In this document: in pieces, positions 13,601 through 25,190 of the stretch
Position numbering within the stretch: the first letter of the stretch is position 1
Layout: each line of letters starts with the position of its first letter
Assembly (NCBI RefSeq): GCF_000003815.2
Contig: NC_049984.1
Location: forward strand, 22,083,569 to 22,147,568
Direction of reading: 5' to 3'
Origin: Branchiostoma floridae
Lineage: Eukaryota > Chordata > Leptocardii > Amphioxiformes > Branchiostomatidae
Length of the DNA: 64,000 nucleotides
Translations under genes and position numbers: made by a program
The notes under the pieces: model-generated
Told to the model about the DNA's origin: nothing
Databases searched by the model: none
What the model saw: the letters and a program-made list of their open reading frames with translations, nothing else

Positions 13601-14389
13601 TCCGTACAAATCATGATATAATTTACAACTCATTAAGTAATAAAGGTTGACTAGCTATGAAAATCATACATTAAGCAATAATATAACCCAGTGCAAGATA
13701 CCGATTAACAAAATGATAACTAATTGATGACTCATCAAATATCGGTAAAGAAAAAGGAGCATTACATCACAAGGTATGTAACAACTAAAAAAAGCAAGCA
13801 GAATGTAGAAATAGAAATTAATAAATAAGAGATTAATTAAATGATTAAACAATAGCCCTTGCCACATAATGTAAGACGGCGTTGGCTTTCATTTGATTGC
13901 AGGTGTATGTATACTACTAGAAGGTAAACACATTCAATGTGGTAAAATGAAACCAGTTTGTATAATCATGCAGCATGGACATTTTCTCACTGGTTTATTA
14001 ATACAGATGTATGAATATCTTGAAATGAAAAGTCATATGACTGCAATAATGTACAAAATCAAACTTAAGTAGTTTTAGTATCTTTCTTTTATTAACAAAT
14101 AGAAGATGACCTGTTGTCAAGATACAAAAATCGTTAAAACTCCTGATGACTGTGTCGCTGAGGAGAACTCTGGGTTTCTGCGAGCTTGAGATAACGCGAT
14201 ACAATAGCATAGTTCTCATCACAGAATTGTCTCCACAAGTGCTTGGGTAGGGTCTTCGGGGACAGGGACTGAACCCATGCATCTCACTCACCCAACCGGG
14301 TGAGATTTTCGCCAACCCTAGATTGAAATTGCGATGCCCGTGGCTGACTGGTCATTAGGAAATCCAGTATAGCTCACTTAACAGTGGAT
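10675..14389. other. Non-coding stretch with one dispersed repeat arm
   Basis: The inverted partner of the 4575-4640 repeat lies at 10863-10930. Apart from that I see only AT-rich DNA with short, featureless open frames. A poly-A run sits near 12710. No coding exons, hairpins or satellites could be supported. Confidence 0.4.
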
Positions 14390-15170
14390 GTTTTAACTTT
14401 CCCTTCCTTTCCTTTCCTTTGGTTGTTGGTAGGGGAAGTGATGATGGGGGTAGAGTCAGACGTAGAGCCGGTGTTGGAGCCTTTGCTACTGAGGCTGACC
14501 TGTCCGTGGGGGTGGATGCGGAGGCAGTAGTAGATGAGTCGAAAGGTGCTGCATCTTCATCATGAGATCCCGTTGAGTCAGCATGAGACGTTTACTGTTG
14601 ACGATGCACCTGTTGCAAAAATGCATCCCTTTGTGTTGATGCACATCTCATCGGAGTTTGATGAAAACACATAACTATGAGGCACCATAAGTATTGCTGT
14701 TGTGTGGCATGTGTCAGTGTCCCTGAAATCTGCTCTGCTTTATCATTGAACTCAGAGTGGGCTCCGAAGAAAAATCATCTCCTCCTCCTGTGACAAAAGT
14801 CAGGAATTTTGCTTTTGCCTCCAGCTCATAGTTGTCTCCGTGGCTGCAAGCTTCATCTCCAGAAGTTTTTAAAAATATTTTCCTAGGTCCCCAGACGACC
14901 TCTTCTTTTTCCACTTGCCTTCTTTCGGAGAGCCATGAACATGTACAAACAGTTCATCTTTAGTACTACCTTGTCTACCTCCCACACCACAGCACCTGTG
15001 TGTGGTAAAAACAAGTTGTCACACAAGTTGCTTTTGTCCTAGTAATTGGAATTATATTTCCGTGCCTCATACACCATACAGAGCATAAGGCAGTGAATGT
15101 CTCCCATTCCTTAGCCGTTTTGGCCGCGCAACTGTACACGCGGTGGTCGGTTGCTAGGGGCAACTTTCCA
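14390..15170 (-). pseudogene. Possible Myb/SANT-like DNA-binding protein fragment
   Basis: On the minus strand, 14914-14714 encodes a 66-residue frame with KAKFLTFVTGGGDDFSS. This resembles the K/F…TGGG…P segment that follows the helical domain in Myb/SANT-like (MSANTD or Harbinger-partner) proteins. Farther downstream on the same strand, about 14600-14400, another frame is rich in Ser, Thr, Pro and Lys, like the linker and tail of such proteins. The pieces are in different frames and I cannot join them with good splice sites, so this is at best a relic. The family assignment is tentative. Confidence 0.3.
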
Positions 15171-17767
15171 TTCTGAGGGAGGGTATCGGGTTACCGAACT
15201 CCCGCGCGGTCCCTCGGAGGGCTGACTAGAACATCTTCAAAAAGATCGTGATAGAAAAGCAACCCGCACATGTCTGGCTAGAATCGAAATAAAATTAGCA
15301 ATGTATATACCTCAAATCTTGCTTGTGCTGCACAATCTTGTCCGAATGTTTTCTGAAATGGTAGATTTAGATAGGGTGTTCGGTGGCCAAAATTGCGAAT
15401 GCGTATACCCTATTTGAACTGGTCCTAAATTTGACCGTTATGAGTGCTAACGTTGGTTCACCTTTATCCGTTAGGTAACATATGTTCGTTGTATATAAAG
15501 ATACTGCAGGGTACAGTATCTGGGGATCGTTAAGTCTATGGAAGGTAGTTTCACATTGCAATATTTTGAAAATGCTGACAATTGAAACCCACGTAGAACC
15601 GATAAACCCATTTTTTTTTAAACCAACGAATTTAGGTTATCCCACGGATTAAGGTGAGTTAGCGTTATATCCTGGAATATGAGAAACAGCAACGAGTGTA
15701 GTAAATTCAAGTGAACTTCGTAGAGACCGTGATGGTATTTTCAAAACCTTTACCTTAAAGTTTGTCGTTTTCCGGAAGAAGGAGTGAAATCTGCTGCGTT
15801 TGCTCGTCAAATGAATATTTTCGTTGATTATTTTATAGAAAGGTGTTCTGTAAAACCCTAAGCAAGCCTCGGAGCTTTATGCACGCTCTACCGAATATCC
15901 CCTTCAGACAGAATGTATGATTTCGCCGCTATAAAATAGCGCAAAGTAAACAGACGAGTTTCTAGCGCTTTAATGGATATTTAATCATTATAAGGCCATC
16001 ATGTGTTACATGTCATACGAAAATTGTACTTCTTAGGTGTATCTTGTGTGTATCTTTGCCCCTAATTAGGAGATTTGGGTTTTCAAAATGTCTACGCGGA
16101 TTGATACAAATAGCACGCTTCGGTTCTCCCAGGACTGTAACGCCAGTGAGGGAAGGTCATTTTGAAAAGTGGATGGGTGATATTTGTGTCTGGATAAGTT
16201 TTGTTTGGCCCTTGCCTCGACAACATTTGTAATTGTCGCGTTGTAAAGCTGCTGTGATGCTCAGTGCATTTCAGATACAGTAACTGCGTCAATTTTTGCA
16301 AATTAGTATGTGCAGCAGGCTATGCAGAAGTTGTTGCACTATTAATACTGTCTAACGTTTCTGGTAGATGTTGTTGTTGGTCTTATTTCATCATTAAAAT
16401 AAATGTTTTATTATGCAGATATAAACTATTAGACTGCTGCCGATCTGTAGCTTGTTAGTTAACAGGTGTGTATGCTAAGCTTGCTGATCTCTCGCCACTT
16501 GGCCAAACTAAACATAAGTGATGAATGAGAAGGATATATTTTGCTCTCAATTCGTTACTTATAGGTCATTTTACTCTCCACCAAGTTTGAGCTCAGAAGT
16601 CTTCACTTTTAATTACTAATTTTGCACATCCTTTTGTTCATCATGGGTGCCAATAGTGGCATGCTTCCAACAATGTCTACTCGCCTTCTTTCTTCTTGTA
16701 ATAAGCCATGTTTGGGTGCATTATTACCTGGATCTGGTCGAAGGATGCAGATTAAACTTATGAATGTTCCTGTAAGTATAAATATCTTCATAGTCCATAC
16801 CCCATTAGGCCCCTTTTCTGTTAATGCTATCGAAAATAACTTCATTTGCTAATGTTGCCAGAGAGCCAAAGTTGATAAAGATATGGCTGGCAAGGCACTT
16901 GAAAGATCTCTGGAAGGGTGGTGAATTTTGTCACACAAGATGTGATCCTCTTTGCTGGTTTCAATGACATTTTTTTATATTTGAAATATAACGCCCATTT
17001 TTGCAGTTAGTCTAAATAAATCTATGCTGTTTTTCATCTATAGCACCCCTCGAATCCTGCACCCCACATGTCTCAGCTTCTTTGCATAATCTGCTCTTGC
17101 GCTATTTTCAAAGTGTGGCATAAATTACGTATTTTGTAGTAATAATAGTTGTAGTATTAAGAAATGTGACTTTCTTGCTAACCTTTTATTTTGTAAGTTT
17201 TTTTTAATGACAAGCCCGACAAGTTATGAGGGTTAGTTACCAGATGTGGGAAAAAAGCATGTAGAAGAAACCATTGCTTTGAATAAGATGGCTACCTAGT
17301 ACCTAGTATGTTTGTCGCAGTTCGAATGCCATTTGCACAGAATTCTAACTGAACGTTTAAATGTATTGTGCTATGCCCAAAACGGTTTATATGGTGCTTT
17401 GGTATTTGGTAAACGAGTAGAAAAACTGCTGTGTATAATCCCCTAATACTTGTAGTACAAAGGCTATGAACACCGAGAGATGAAAATTTGAAATTGTACT
17501 GGACATTTGCAATCATGATGCACAATCTCATGCATTTCAGAGGCACTTCTGCACATTTTGTCAAACAAAGCCATATACCCATGTTAGAGCTTGGTTGTCA
17601 AACCAAAAGCTAGCTAGAAAAATTATGGCAGGTCATAATGGAATCAATTTATTAATGCCTGGTACAGAACAACGAGGAACCAATAATGCCGATTCTTCAA
17701 CTACCTAGACATATTGAAATCGCGTCCACCTGGCATTAATGGAATAAAGGACTTACAATTGATTTCA
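15171..17767. other. Non-coding stretch, nothing recognised
   Basis: AT-rich, with short overlapping frames on both strands only. The 76-78-codon frames at 16609-16852 mirror each other on opposite strands and show no domain. No repeats were recognised by eye. Confidence 0.4.
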
Positions 17768-18140
17768 CTACTTTGATGAGGCTGAAGACGATGTCGTCTG
17801 TACATGTCCTGCTAGCGGCTCTGCTATTGGAGGATGTGTACGCTGATCAGGTTCACACAGTGCTGTGTTGTTTGAGTTTGAAACTGTGTCACCTGCCTGT
17901 TCAGCAGCATCAGCCGTCTTGTCAAGAACTGCCTCTAGAGCATTCGCACATCCCTCTTTCTGTTGGTCTGTAGAGTTATGTGTGTAGTTTCTGATTGATG
18001 ATTCGTTCCTATGACCCGATAAGTTAATGGTAACTCGGGTTTTGAACCCAGCCACGTCCAGAACATGTATGGCTGTAACCCGAATGCTGTGGTTGGTGTA
18101 CACTCAAGTTGCTCGGTTCGGCTGCCTTTGAAATGCAGCC
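17768..18140 (-). pseudogene. Tyrosine-recombinase C-terminus (Crypton/DIRS-type relic)
   Basis: The minus-strand frame 18103-17768 starts with YTNHSIRVTAIHVL and then has SGHRNESSIRNY. These fit the conserved H-x-x-R box, the GH box and the nucleophile Tyr at the C-terminus of tyrosine recombinases of the Crypton/DIRS and DUF3504 type. The remaining 60 or so residues are a Ser/Thr/Ala-rich tail. Just upstream the frame is lost: a KAAEPSNL-like continuation lies one base out of frame at about 18140. No first-Arg region was found, so only a broken 3' end is present. It could instead be a decayed host gene derived from such an element. Confidence 0.6.
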
Positions 18141-18527
18141 AAGTTTGTTGTGTGCAGTAGCGACTGTAAAAACGTGTCATCATTGCCTTCTCCCTTAACA
18201 CTTATAACTCTACATGGCAAAAGTCTGTTGGTACGATCGGACTTATGTATTCTTGTATCCTGTGTATCTCCTTCTTTGAAACTGCCGATAATAAAGTTTA
18301 CCTTGGCATCAAAGTTGACTTGCTACTTGTTTGCAGCCTTGAGGCGTTTGCCCCCAGCTACCTTTCTGACTTTGCTGTGCGATGTATAAGTTTTAATTGG
18401 AATGGTCCCATCATTGTTCCACCACAGCGTGTATTGGCCAACAGTATTTTTTCCCTTCCCATGGTCACAATGCCATGGTCTTTATTTACACAAAATACAT
18501 ATTTACAAAACTAACAAAGTACAATAC

Positions 18528-19190
18528 TTACTGCAATGTATCTAATAGACAAAGAAGATCTCCCCACTTTCTTCTCGCATTTCTGGGTGATATGTTTTGT
18601 TCTATTTCTAGAATACAAGTAAAGTCTTTTAGAAAAACAGAGAGCGGATCAATTTGTTTGTAACAGTCCTTATCTTTATAATGACACCAGGTTTTGAATA
18701 TTGAGTACTGTGCTATGGCTATTGTATGGTTAGCTGCACGTTCTTGTTGCAGGTTCTGTGGAAGGCCATAGACCAATGTTTCAAAATTAATATCTTGAAT
18801 GTTAACTATAATGCATAATAATTGTTTTTAGAAGTTGTCAAGTCTGTTACAGTAGAAGAACATGTGTTTTTCATCTTCTAGTTCAAAGCAGATTTGGCAA
18901 AGTGGCGACTGTATAATTTTCCACTTGAATAAATTTTTGTTATTTGGGAGAATTCTGTCCAGGAACTTAAAAATGAATTCGGATAATTTTCTCTCTGCAG
19001 TTATACCGATGATTCTGTCCTTCCAAGGAACCTTACAGGGTCCTTCAATGGGTTAAAATGGATTCGAACGAAGGCTGCATCTGCTTCTGCAACTAGCCTT
19101 TCGTACTTAATGGAACCCTTCCTGTAGAGGTCTTTATCCATGGCTAGTTGATTCTGGAGGGCGGACAGCTTCTCTGATGACCGGGTCCGG
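18528..19190 (-). pseudogene. L1-like LINE ORF2 C-terminal fragment
   Basis: Reading the minus strand from about 19190 down, frames with several shifts and stops give KLSEFIFKFLDRILP, then a zinc-knuckle-like SPLCQICFELEDEKHMFFYC. The 83-codon frame 18776-18528 follows with QYSIFKTWCHYKDKD. The order matches the zf-RVT region and extreme C-terminus of L1/Tx1-type LINE ORF2 proteins. The stop between HMFFYCNRLDNF and the last block, plus frame changes, mark it as dead. No reverse-transcriptase catalytic motif is left. Confidence 0.6.
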
Positions 19191-19812
19191 TTGTCTCAAC
19201 TCGCGGACTGTGTTTCATATATTGAGCCACCTGCACACTCACCTTCACGGGTCTGCATGCAATATTAGTTCAATAGCTTATTCAGAAAATCAGTACAAAA
19301 CAAGCTGAATAACACTGATTTGTACAAATGTTGTATAGAAATTACAGAAAAAATTAACAATTACAATACCTGACAAAGAAATACCAAACAAAGTTATCCG
19401 AAAATGCCATTCAATGAACACCAAAGTAAGGACGGGAACGTCCAAATAGTATTACTAAGAGGACTTGTTGTAAAGGCGTATGGCCTGGTGCAAGAACGAG
19501 TTTTACAGTCTTTGTGTACGGGCAGCTGGTACCGTAAGTGCTGTGCCGTTTCTTAAGTTAAAGTCCTCCCAGTAGCCGTTGTCCTTGCCGGTGGCACCAA
19601 TATTGTGAAAATCTTAACGCGTACTGTTTGTCGTTGACCTGCTCGAAACAGTAGTAATAGCAAATATTGAGCCATGATTGCTGGGGACAAAATAATAGAT
19701 CCAACCGTTTTTCTGACCGTGGAATAATATGGGGTTCAAACAGCCAGAACAAGTCACTTTTTGCCACTGTGGATGTTACCGGTATATGCACGACTGGTTC
19801 GATGTTGTGGCC
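19191..19812. other. Non-coding stretch, nothing recognised
   Basis: Short open frames only; no repeats or domains seen. Confidence 0.35.
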
Positions 19813-19972
19813 TGCATGAATAGTATGGATGAATTTTTTTTATTTATTTTTTATTTCAGGCACTACAGGCTCATATCTGTCCATGCAATTGCTGCATGAA
19901 TAGTATGGATGAATTTTTTTTATTTATTTTTTATTTCAGGCACTACAGGCTCATATCAGTACATACAATTAA
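19813..19972. repeat. Two-copy 80-bp tandem repeat
   Basis: The sequence starting TGCATGAATAGTATGGATG and running through a T-rich tract to CAGGCACTACAGGCTCATAT occurs twice, head to tail, with a period of 80 bp. The copies differ at a few bases near their ends. Confidence 0.9.
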
Positions 19973-20924
19973 AAACCAGGAGAGTTGAGGAGGCGAGTGA
20001 CAGCGCGATTCGACCTCTGCTTGGAGAGTACCTTCTACGGGCATCAGAGGTGTAAACTCCCATTAGGCTGGCACTATGCAAACAAGATTCTGAAGGCGTT
20101 ATTGTAAGCCGTTTTACGTGATTATGAGTAAAGTCACCTTATCTTCTATCAAAGATAAATTTATGAATGTGTGTGCATGATCAGTGCCACAGACCTTCAG
20201 AATGGCATTGAACTAAATTCAGCGTCTAGAAGCGCACTTTACTGGATTGTTACTAACAGGTTCAAGCATGCCATGTATACCTACAAATATTTGCTCATCT
20301 CTAGTCACTGGATGTTGACAAATCCCCAAAGCATTACTCTTACTCATGTCCCCCATTCATGTCAAATCAATTCAATCAATCAACGAACTGAATTAGCGTG
20401 ACAGGTTTCATGTAACATCGAGACATGATCAGAAAAAGTCGCTAACTCACAATATTTAAGATCGAGGGTGTTAAAAACATAACGGATGAGATTATTGACA
20501 TATGGAAAAAATGGTCCCTACAAATAGTTAGCCGGTAATGCAGCTTAACACTTAGATCTGATAAAAAAATGAAGGCATTCTTATGTGCCAAACCTTTTTA
20601 TACGCATGTACGAGTCAGTTTTGGGGCTCCCATAATAATCTATATAATCAAAACAGTGTGGTTTGGTTTATCTTGGATCTGCTGTATGTATCTAATGTTA
20701 AAAATCACGGAAGAAAAAGGACATGGATAATACTACTGACACTCAGCTCAGATGAAATGTGACTATTACACTCAATGTGAGACTCTCACTTTATTACATT
20801 GACACTCTCAGCTTTGGGAAACGGTAACAGAATACATCCGGAAATCACCGCCAGAACGACGCCGTGGTATCTAATCGTTTCTAGGTTTTGGATTGGACCG
20901 CCTTTGCGTTAAAAAAGTAGTTCA
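19973..20924. other. Non-coding stretch, nothing recognised
   Basis: No coding or repeat structure that I can support. Confidence 0.35.
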
Positions 20925-20926
20925 TA

Positions 20927-21504
20927 CGAGGGGCGTGCAATTAGTAATGGTCCTGACCCATTTCCCATAGCAGGAGATTAATGAAACTTGGCACAGTTAT
21001 TAGTCTTTCTCTTCATAGGAATCACCCAGAGTTATGCATTTCTCCCATCGTTTGATGCAGCTCTGGACACCGATTTTGTAGGACACCCCAGGTTGGTCCT
21101 CCAACTGATGCCTCATCAATGGCACAAGAGGGACGACCAGGTCTGGGAGCTGTTTCCACAGACTTCCAGCCACGTTTGAATTCAGGATGCCAGCGTTTTA
21201 CAAGGTCATATGATGGGGCATCATCACCATAAGTTTCATTTATTTCATCAAAAGTCTTCTTTGGTGTGCGTCCTTTCAAATACAAAAACCGGATCACTGC
21301 GCGACACTCAACTGGTTCCATTTCACACCTGGTCCATTTCGCACCTGACTAAGTTCAAACACCAGTAAATCAGAAACCACAATTAGTTCAGAGCTGTCTT
21401 TTGCAACATAACCCATAGAGATATGAATTATTACACATACAAAATTTCATTTAGATCAGACAACTGGAAGTGGGTCAGGACCATTACTTATTGCACGCCC
21501 CTCG
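20927..21504 (-). mobile_element. Complete internally deleted mariner element (578 bp)
   Basis: Terminal inverted repeats of about 36 bp (left CGAGGGGCGTGCAATTAGTA…, right …TTATTGCACGCCCCTCG) are flanked on both sides by TA (20925-20926 and 21505-21506). This is the target duplication expected of Tc1/mariner elements. Inside, the minus strand (21321 downward) encodes the N-terminal Mos1-type helix-turn-helix region: MEPVECRAVIRFLYLKGRTP, later YDLVKRWHPEFKRGWKS and PRPGRPS. A shifted frame near 21090-21005 gives the transposase C-terminal end, KRWEKCITLGDSYEEKD. The catalytic core is missing, so the element is a deletion derivative that could only move with help in trans. Confidence 0.93.
21022..21321 (-). 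pseudogene. Truncated mariner transposase, HTH domain fused to C-terminus
   Basis: A 99-codon frame within the mariner element. Residues 1 to about 70 are the paired-type DNA-binding region of mariner transposases (HTH_48/Mos1 type), with the GRP-containing linker PRPGRPS. After about residue 72 the frame reads out of phase into sequence that, shifted, is the normal transposase C-terminus. The DD(34)D catalytic domain is absent. The product would bind inverted repeats at most, and it is likely not made. Confidence 0.85.
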
Positions 21505-21506
21505 TA

Positions 21507-22045
21507 TTCCTTCCCGTTGTCTAAGTTTACTGTGGCGTAATCCATCCATGACCTCTTCGAATAGCTCTTTTGTTTCCTGGTCGTTAGAGAGGCAGTTAGA
21601 AATAAAAGGTACGCCGCCATTCCTTCGTTACTTCAGGTCATTGCCAGATAGAGTCATCGAAACCCACGTTTTGCATAGCTATAGAATGTCCTCGGTAATT
21701 GTTGTGTAACTTGATTGTAGTGACCTTGCTTCGAACGATGCCATTTTCAATGCTCAAACTTCCTCAGTGACGCAAAAAATCGGTTACTGTTCACAATCCC
21801 GCGTTTCATCCAGACGACAGCTCCGTGCATCAACTTTTCATCACGGTTTTATTTCTTCATTAGGCCACAGCAAGTAAATTATATGGATGACTTCCTTCAT
21901 AGACTCCAAATTTAGTGAGAAATAAGGCGGGGAAAAAAAAAGCAAATTTCAAATTTTTAGATCATAAACTATTTATTAAATTGCAACAAAATAATCGAGG
22001 CGATAAAAGATATCACAAGCAACAGATCTTTTATTTATCATATGT
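21507..22045. other. Non-coding stretch, nothing recognised
   Basis: Nothing beyond short frames is visible. Confidence 0.35.
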
Positions 22046-22250
22046 GATTGAACACAAACTGTCAATTAACTAGAACAAATCCAGAAAAAAAAATCTTGTC
22101 ATCATATCTCGGGAAGTAACTATACTACTAGATATTCATGTGTGATACAGACACAGACGGTCAATTAACTAGAACAAATCCTGAAAAAAGCTTGTCGCAA
22201 CTATACTGGATATTCATGTTTGATGGAACACAGACTGTCAATTTTAGGAT
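22046..22250. repeat. Degenerate tandem repeat
   Basis: The phrase CAATTAACTAGAACAAATCC recurs at about 22060 and 22160, and a third partial unit (CACAGACTGTCAATTTT) begins near 22229. Periods are about 99 and 77 bp. The units also share ATATTCATGT. Confidence 0.7.
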
Positions 22251-22520
22251 TTCTATACACTTGACTGTAATCCTTCTGTTGTACAAAGCTCCAAGGGCCT
22301 CGGGCAATTAAATGTATGTGTGCCAGAACAGGCCAAAGTGCATTCCGCATGGCAACAACATTTTTTTCAAATGATTGTATCAAAGTTTTTATGCGACATA
22401 AAAAGATTGGTGTCGTCTGCAAATAGTAAAGCGAAAAATTTGATATCATGGGAAGGTCGTTTACATAAATCAAAATGTTCACTCTGTTAACATGAAAGCT
22501 CATCTGTATTGGTATAATCC
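22251..22520 (-). pseudogene. LINE reverse-transcriptase core remnant
   Basis: Minus strand: LIYVNDLPMIS in one frame, then after a frameshift KFFALLFADDTNLFMSHK. The YVNDLP and FADDTNLF pair corresponds to the region around the catalytic DD motif of CR1/Jockey-type LINE reverse transcriptases. Nothing of the element remains recognisable on either side, so it is a short, frame-shifted relic. Confidence 0.75.
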
Positions 22521-22584
22521 ACAATCCAGTTTTTACCCCGTCTCTGTTAAGTGTCAGCTGGTGTGCTCTTATGTAGATGGCCTC

Positions 22585-22960
22585 TGTTACTCCCCTCGAG
22601 AAGAATTCGATATTTGATGCATCCTATATCGCTCCACCACCACCTCGGCAATCTGCAGAGGGTTGAGTTCCTCTAATGCTCCATCGTTGTTCCCTCTCAT
22701 GTACGCATACAGGACAGGTGGGGCACATGTAGAATAGTCATTTACTATGGGGCTGCAGTTTCTGAAAATACACGAGGTCACTTGTTCTTTTACTTATTAG
22801 TCACTATGGTAAGTTGTCAACACCTATACCACTCAGGACTGTCTCCAGCTTTCAAATTTGTTACTGCTTGGTGGCCCATGTTATTTTCTTATTGTAAAAT
22901 CTGACATTTTCAATTCAAAAAAATTTTGATGTCAAAATTTTTTATACAAGAATTGCGAAG
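22585..22960 (-). pseudogene. 3'-terminal exon region of a repeated gene family, copy 1
   Basis: The minus strand encodes GALEELNPLQIAEVVVERYR. The same block, with its upstream intron-like sequence, recurs on the plus strand at about 45175-45490 (intact) and about 55020-55240 (degenerate). Upstream similarity includes the phrases ACATGGGC and GTGACCTCGTG. This copy ends in unrelated sequence after ERYRM and lacks the last mini-exon. In copy 3 the block lies just downstream of a DUF6589-like domain, which suggests the family but does not prove it. Confidence 0.6.
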
Positions 22961-23114
22961 CCACAACTTGTAAGTCTACCTTGTGGTCACCATTTTCATA
23001 GAGTTCCTCAATCGGTCCACCCTTTACGTGCACTTCTACCACCTTGAGTTCAAGGCCACCAGGGGTGTTGAAGATGGGGACAAACCGGACACTGTAGTCA
23101 GGGAAGCAAGAATT

Positions 23115-23835
23115 ATGGTCAAGTCAAATCAAAGTTTATTGCACGACGATTGCATCATGTATGACAATAACACGAATTACTAACAACTACATGTACAAAA
23201 TATCTAAACCAGTGATTAAAAATGAAAACTAAACACGTAAGCTTACTTATTTGATTCAGCTTGGGGGGACGTCCTGGAGGAAGTCGGCCAGGGTGTTGTC
23301 TGCTGTTCTTGACAAATGGTCCTCTTGGGAGGAAGTCAGGCTAACGCCCTTCACAGTACCTACATAGAGGGAAAGTACATTAATTACTGAGTACAGATAT
23401 CACGCACAGCTACCTTAAAATCAACCCTATTGCGTATAATCGCTACACAATATGTACACATAGAAAATCACATAGCATGTTGTAGTACATGTATTGACAT
23501 TTGTTAACAGAGAATGGATCTCCGAGGCTTTGGCTTTGAAGTAGGATAGTGTGGGGGCTGTTTGGGTTTCGAGTGAAAGATTGTTCCATAAAAGAGTGGC
23601 TCTGTGGAAGAAGGTTTTCTGGGTTCGTGAACTTTTGGGAATTGGTATTGACAGGTTGTTTCCGTTTCTAAGAGGGTATCTAGATTGAATGGCTGATGAC
23701 CTGGTAGTGGGTACGGGGTTGCAGAGTTGGGGTGGGCAGTGTCCATTCCTCAGTTTGTAGAGGGCAATCAGAGTGTGGAATTTGCGGTGGAAAATGAGCG
23801 CTGGAAGACCTAGGTGGGCGTAGACGGTACACTAG
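23115..23835 (-). pseudogene. CR1/Jockey-type LINE, 5'-truncated 3' end
   Basis: The minus strand from about 23835 encodes an open stretch: HRKFHTLIALYKLRNGHCPP, then RSSAIQSRYPLRNGN, then TQKTFFHRATLLWNNL. This is the typical C-terminal end of CR1/L2/Jockey-superfamily reverse-transcriptase proteins, with R…F.(H/P)R…LWN. The frame ends near 23490. A 3' UTR follows down to about 23115 and closes with GTGCAATAAACTTTGATTTG, the AATAAA-plus-TTTGA tail characteristic of such LINEs. The shadow frame 23746-23504 is a different phase and is not real. Confidence 0.8.
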
Positions 23836-23983
23836 GAAGGGTAAGGAAATCCGTGAATGTTATATTTTAAGGGACGATCTTCGTGTAGCAATCTGCTGTC
23901 AAACTGTCAGATAAAATTTCATGCGCTTAAAAAGATCGTCCTTATACCTCATTTTCACCAGGGCTGCGACCTAAAATTTGACA

Positions 23984-24010
23984 CATTTATATATATATAT
24001 ATATATATTT
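23984..24010. repeat. (TA)n microsatellite
   Basis: About 12 TA dinucleotides in a row. Confidence 0.9.
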
Positions 24011-24059
24011 ACATATACAACGTATTGCATAGAAAAGAAACGAATCTTTTTACACTCTG

Positions 24060-24195
24060 TGTGTTTTGTTGTATTCTCAGTCACACTTATACGTTTTGTA
24101 TGGTATACTCAATGTGAAAGCTAATGTTACGCATATCATATTTAGGTCGCAGCGAGAACGCAGCGCAATCGCCGTCTATAGTTGAAAGGGGATCT
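24060..24195. repeat. Diverged copy of the 6.2-kb dispersed repeat
   Basis: The sequence runs from CTCAGTCACAC to CGCAGCGCAATCGCCGTCTA and aligns with 6180-6305 and 8484-8609 with several substitutions and small gaps. The same order of landmarks supports common origin. Confidence 0.7.
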
Positions 24196-24594
24196 AAGCA
24201 ACGGAGTTGCTAAAAATATAAGGATCGCAGAATAGCTGCTGTGATTAAGTGGACTCCTCGAGTGGCTGTCGAGTGGCAGTTATTATCATGACACACCCAA
24301 GTCTTAATAATAAAAATAAAAAATGCCCAATCACTCTCTCTTAGACTTGTTGGTTACCCTCGGCCTCCTATTTTTTTATTTGAACAGAAATGAGACAAGA
24401 GCCATATGCCTGATGCTTGCTTCAAGCCAATTTTATTAAAAACCATTCACATACAATGAAGTCTTCAAGCACATATTGGGGTTTAAATATCATGATGATA
24501 TATTCTTATTGTTGGGATAGTCTGCCAGACATTACGTATACTAACGTATTCTACGGATGCAGTAATATACAAATCATATCAAATGATGATGTTG

Positions 24595-25190
24595 TCAGCA
24601 GCAAATTGGAGGACTTCGGTTGTGATATGTGTGGAGTGCGAGCAGGAGTACGGGCCTCTCTTGTGAGGAGAATCTGTTGAAACCAGACTTCAGCCAAATC
24701 AGGAATACGAGGCCTTCAATGAAACCTGATGCTGTCGACGCGTAGGGTGCGTTTGGGGGGCCGTCCAACTTGTACGCAGAACTTGGGAAGTTCTTGGAAA
24801 ATATCATAAGAGTCGGAATGGTGTTACTAACGGCTGACGAACATTCGAGGACTGTAATATGGTCACGTGAGCCAGGGCGGACAGATGAGGCGGCTCCAGA
24901 CATCGACTTAAATGTGACGATCTTCTTCTTTTGCGGATCAAGACTGACGCCGGTTTCATCAGCATTGTCTGTACGATTTGGGGCCTTTGCCAGGCCATAC
25001 TTCTCGAGAACATTCCTGTACTGAGTAAAAAAAATCGTTGACTGTGCCTTCGTCGATGGTGTCCTTCCGTGCAGGGCCAAGGGGATCAGGCTTCTCGATT
25101 ACCATGCCTTGTCTTTTCTTGAAGCTTAACCACCAGTAGTTAGATGGGCCTTTCTTTAGGTCGAATTTTGGCTCGACGCCTCAGAATACT
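24595..25190 (-). pseudogene. Pogo/Tigger-type transposase fragment (DDE domain)
   Basis: Reading the minus strand from 25190: KKGPSNYWWLSFKKRQGMV leads in. After a frameshift near 25080 the 161-codon frame gives NVLEKYGLAKAPNR, then the DETGVSLDP motif (catalytic Asp region of DDE_1/pogo-Tigger-CENPB transposases), then RDHITVLECSSAVSNTIP and ALHTYHNRS. The expected DGHxSH-like second catalytic region appears degraded to LALHTYHNRS. The frame closes near 24600, where LADNIII-like sequence is out of phase. The N-terminal DNA-binding half and the last third are missing. Confidence 0.75.

Noticed and set aside
14245-14310. Palindrome-like CTCACCCAACCGGGTGAG near 14290 as a regulatory site
   Set aside because: An isolated short palindrome in non-coding DNA with no nearby gene to support a function.
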